NCBI GenBank assembly: GCA_900765125.1 | Contig: CAAFQL010000294.1 | Coordinates: 1-8,884, forward strand | Length of the DNA stretch: 8,884 nucleotides | Direction of reading: 5' to 3' | From: Oscillospiraceae bacterium | GTDB taxonomy: Bacteria; Bacillota; Clostridia; Oscillospirales; Ruminococcaceae | Part shown: piece after piece, positions 7,414-8,884 of the stretch | How the letters are laid out: every line of letters begins with the position of its first letter | How positions within the stretch are numbered: the stretch's first letter is position 1 | The notes under the pieces: model-generated | Database searches by the model: none | What the model saw: the letters and a program-made list of their open reading frames with translations, nothing else | What the model was told of the DNA's origin: nothing | Made by a program: the position numbers and the translations under genes

Positions 7414-8076
7414 TCACTCAGAAACAGCATTTCTCAATGCTTCTACCCCATCGGATATACTTGACTGTTTAAACAAATAGCTGCCTACAACAAGCATATC
7501 CGCACCGGCTGAAACTGCGGCGGTTATGGTCTTATCATTTATACCTCCGTCCACCTGAATATGTACAGAAAGATTTCTGTCATCAATATATTTACGCAGT
7601 GCTCTGACCTTATCAAGCATATCTTTCATAAATGACTGTCCTCCAAATCCGGGTTCAACAGTCATAACAAGCACAACATCAACAAGCTCAATAAAAGGAA
7701 GAACAGCTTCATATGGAGTATCAGGCTTTATTACGATACCAGCCTTGACACCTCCGTTTTTTATAGCTGCTATAGTTTCATAAGGATCGCTGCTGCTTTC
7801 AATATGAAATGTAATAAGATCTGCACCTGCATTGATAGTTTGTGAAATGTAGCGCAAAGGATCTGTTATCATAAGATGAACATCAAGGAACAAATCTGTA
7901 CTCATATTGACTGCTTCAAGAATAGGAAATCCAAATGACAGATTCGGCACGAAAACTCCATCCATTACATCAAAATGAAGCATATCAATTCCACTTGTTT
8001 CAAGCTCCTTTGATACCTTTTCAAGATTTCTCATATCAGCACTCAGAACTGAGGCGCAGGTATAAAACTTCCTCAC
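7414..8076 (-). CDS. rpe: Ribulose-phosphate 3-epimerase
   Basis: Cytoplasmic TIM-barrel metalloenzyme interconverting D-ribulose 5-phosphate and D-xylulose 5-phosphate in the pentose phosphate pathway. The frame extends to a GTG at 8091, but that reading would translate the Shine-Dalgarno GGAGGAG (8083-8089). The GTG at 8076 is preferred: it gives 220 residues beginning MRKFYTCASVLSAD and places H34, D36 and H67 at exactly the E. coli numbers for metal ligands, with the fourth at D176. Motifs are SVLSAD (9-14), HFDVMDGVFVPNLSFG (34-49), DVHLMI (65-70), MTVEPGFGGQSF (138-149) and VDGGI (175-179). C7-A8 replaces the usual Ala-Pro before SILSAD, a small variation next to the active site. It is the first gene after a strong promoter and its leader holds a dyad. 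The following gene starts 38 bases on. Confidence 0.96.
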   Translation of the reverse strand: MRKFYTCASVLSADMRNLEKVSKELETSGIDMLHFDVMDGVFVPNLSFGFPILEAVNMSTDLFLDVHLMITDPLRYISQTINAGADLITFHIESSSDPYETIAAIKNGGVKAGIVIKPDTPYEAVLPFIELVDVVLVMTVEPGFGGQSFMKDMLDKVRALRKYIDDRNLSVHIQVDGGINDKTITAAVSAGADMLVVGSYLFKQSSISDGVEALRNAVSE

Positions 8077-8082
8077 ATTTAT

Positions 8083-8089
8083 CTCCTCC
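8083..8089 (-). promoter_or_regulatory. Ribosome binding site deciding the rpe start
   Basis: GGAGGAG stands 6 bases before GTG at 8076 and 4 bases before an ATG at 8078 that is followed at once by TGA. Its position argues against the upstream GTG at 8091, which would include it in the coding region. Confidence 0.85.
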
Positions 8090-8105
8090 ACTTATATCAT
8101 AACCG

Positions 8106-8144
8106 GTAACTCCAAAGACAGATAACACACGCCTTTAGAGTTAC
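8106..8144 (-). promoter_or_regulatory. Inverted repeat / 5'-terminal stem-loop in the rpe leader
   Basis: On the minus strand GTAACTCTAAAG (8144-8133) and CTTTGGAGTTAC (8117-8106) form a 12-bp stem with one G-U pair around a 15-base loop. The outer seven pairs are perfect. The first arm starts about 7 bases after the -10 box, so the stem would occupy the extreme 5' end of the mRNA. No U-tract follows, which argues against a terminator. It could be an operator for a dimeric repressor, a 5' stabilising hairpin or part of a leader regulator. No known riboswitch was recognised. Confidence 0.5.
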
Positions 8145-8151
8145 ACATCTT

Positions 8152-8180
8152 ATTATATAATAATTCTGCCTTTTCGTCAA
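8152..8180 (-). promoter_or_regulatory. Sigma-A type promoter for the rpe gene block
   Basis: The -35 box TTGACG (8175-8180) matches consensus at 5 of 6 bases, and the -10 box TATAAT (8152-8157) is perfect. The spacer is 17 bases. Transcription would start near 8145, giving a leader of about 70 bases before rpe. A/T tracts at 8191-8212, upstream of the -35, resemble an UP element. This is the only convincing promoter I found ahead of the seven-gene series. Confidence 0.85.
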
Positions 8181-8236
8181 TAACATTTCCTTAAAAAACA
8201 ATATTTTTTTAAAGCCGTAGTTTCTAGATTTATATT

Positions 8237-8266
8237 TAAAAACAGAATGTGAATAAAAACATCTGT
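8237..8266 (-). terminator. Weak candidate terminator of the dockerin gene
   Basis: ACAGATGT (8266-8259) can pair with ACATTCTGT (8250-8242) with one bulged base around an 8-base loop, and TTTTT follows (8241-8237). The stem is AT-rich and marginal. It lies about 20 bases after the stop codon at 8287, where a terminator would be expected. Confidence 0.3.
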
Positions 8267-8286
8267 GTGAGTCACGTGATCATTTC

Positions 8287-8884
8287 TTATGTATCCGGTA
8301 TAACAGGAATCTTCTCTTGCTTTTCTCCCATAAAAAGAAGCAGTACACTTGCATCTGCACTACTAACATCTCCATCAAGGAAACAGTCTGCATTTTTCAT
8401 CTGTATTCTGTTCATCTTTATCGAACCTAAAAGATATTTCGTCATATATACCATATCCACCACTGAAACGATACCGTCTATATTTAAGTCACCGCACTTC
8501 AGAAATTCAGTATCTTCAAGCACAGTTTCACATTCTCCGTCACCATCTGCATCAACACGAACACCTATACTGCCGTCATATTCTTCATATATAAAAGCTT
8601 TGGTATATGTTCTGCCATTACTGAGAGCATCCATTTTACGTGATATTGAATCTGCTTTTATCTTAATATCATTAAGATAATTTCCTGTAAGAATTACGCC
8701 GTCTCCAGTATGTTCTGCTGTTATATCATTTGCATTGCTGCCTGCAATAGTAATGCTGTCCCATCTGAGTTCTGATTCAGTTGTTATGCTTAATTCAAAG
8801 TCACTTTCAACAGCTGCAAGACTTATAATACCATCTGAAAGCAAAGTAACACTTTCGGCATTATCTGCCTTTACAGACAAAAGA
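8287..8884 (-). CDS. C-terminal part of a secreted dockerin-bearing (cellulosomal) protein, 5' end outside window
   Basis: The frame stays open to the right edge; a TTG at 8878-8880 is a possible start, but the lack of a signal peptide suggests the gene continues outside. Residues are counted here from that TTG. The last 70 form a dockerin, which anchors enzymes to scaffoldin cohesins outside the cell. The first calcium loop is DLNIDGIVSVVD (131-142), followed by the helix MVYMTKYLLGS. The second is DCFLDGDVSSAD (165-176), followed by ASVLLLFMG. The second loop has Phe at position 3, where Asn or Asp is usual. Just upstream DADGDGE (110-116) looks like a further acidic calcium-type loop. Residues 1-105 are beta-rich with no recognised catalytic domain, so the cargo function is unknown. 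A short tail, EKQEKIPVIPDT, follows the dockerin. The gene probably belongs to a separate transcription unit from rpe. Confidence 0.85.
   Translation of the reverse strand, partial: LLSVKADNAESVTLLSDGIISLAAVESDFELSITTESELRWDSITIAGSNANDITAEHTGDGVILTGNYLNDIKIKADSISRKMDALSNGRTYTKAFIYEEYDGSIGVRVDADGDGECETVLEDTEFLKCGDLNIDGIVSVVDMVYMTKYLLGSIKMNRIQMKNADCFLDGDVSSADASVLLLFMGEKQEKIPVIPDT

Noticed and set aside
8077..8091. Upstream GTG at 8091 as the rpe start
   Set aside because: It would translate the GGAGGAG ribosome binding site and adds five residues not expected in the family; the GTG at 8076 matches E. coli numbering.
8191..8212. AT-only inverted repeat (TTAAAAAA and TTTTTTAA) as a terminator
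   Set aside because: The stem has no GC pairs and no U-tract follows on the minus strand. It lies just upstream of the rpe -35 box and fits an UP element better.
8267..8279. Overlapping short palindromes GTGAGTCAC and TCACGTGA after the dockerin stop
   Set aside because: They are short and isolated, with no promoter to act on nearby; chance is enough to explain them.
8249..8680. A 143-codon plus-strand frame across the dockerin gene
   Set aside because: It lies antisense to a clear dockerin coding region, has Ser/Thr/Ile-rich composition without a domain, and shows no good ribosome binding site.

Overview
The window carries a compact block of genes, all on the minus strand, from a low-GC Gram-positive bacterium. 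The gene set hprK, murB, rapZ, whiA and a DnaE-type polymerase is typical of Firmicutes. A C-terminal dockerin module at the right edge points to a cellulosome-forming member of the Ruminococcus group (Oscillospiraceae). The species cannot be fixed from the sequence alone.

Layout, in the direction of transcription (right to left). At 8287-8884 is the 3' end of a secreted dockerin-bearing protein. A 210-base gap follows (8077-8286). It holds a weak candidate terminator for the dockerin gene, a strong sigma-A promoter (TTGACG, 17-base spacer, TATAAT) and a 12-bp dyad placed almost exactly at the expected transcript start. Seven genes follow with short gaps: rpe (pentose phosphate epimerase), an exported protein with a long low-complexity linker and a degenerate glycoside-hydrolase-like domain, hprK (HPr kinase/phosphorylase), murB (peptidoglycan precursor synthesis), rapZ, whiA, and the first 737 codons of dnaE, which leaves the window at base 1. 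Gaps are 38, 41, 29, 15 and 75 bases, and whiA overlaps dnaE by 14 bases, so a single transcript from the rpe promoter is plausible. The 75-base rapZ-whiA gap holds a stable hairpin that may partly separate the whiA-dnaE end from the rest.

Together the block joins central carbon metabolism and its control (rpe, hprK), cell-wall precursor synthesis and its presumed control (murB, rapZ), cell division/chromosome control (whiA) and replication (dnaE). The genes are mostly conserved housekeeping. The less ordinary points are the exported protein lodged in this block, the rpe leader (dyad plus an AUG-UGA start-stop overlapping the GTG start), the rapZ-whiA hairpin, the absence of yvcK between rapZ and whiA, and a DnaE PHP domain that keeps a complete set of metal ligands. 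I found no RNA gene, CRISPR array, insertion sequence or phage gene, and no convincing undescribed system.
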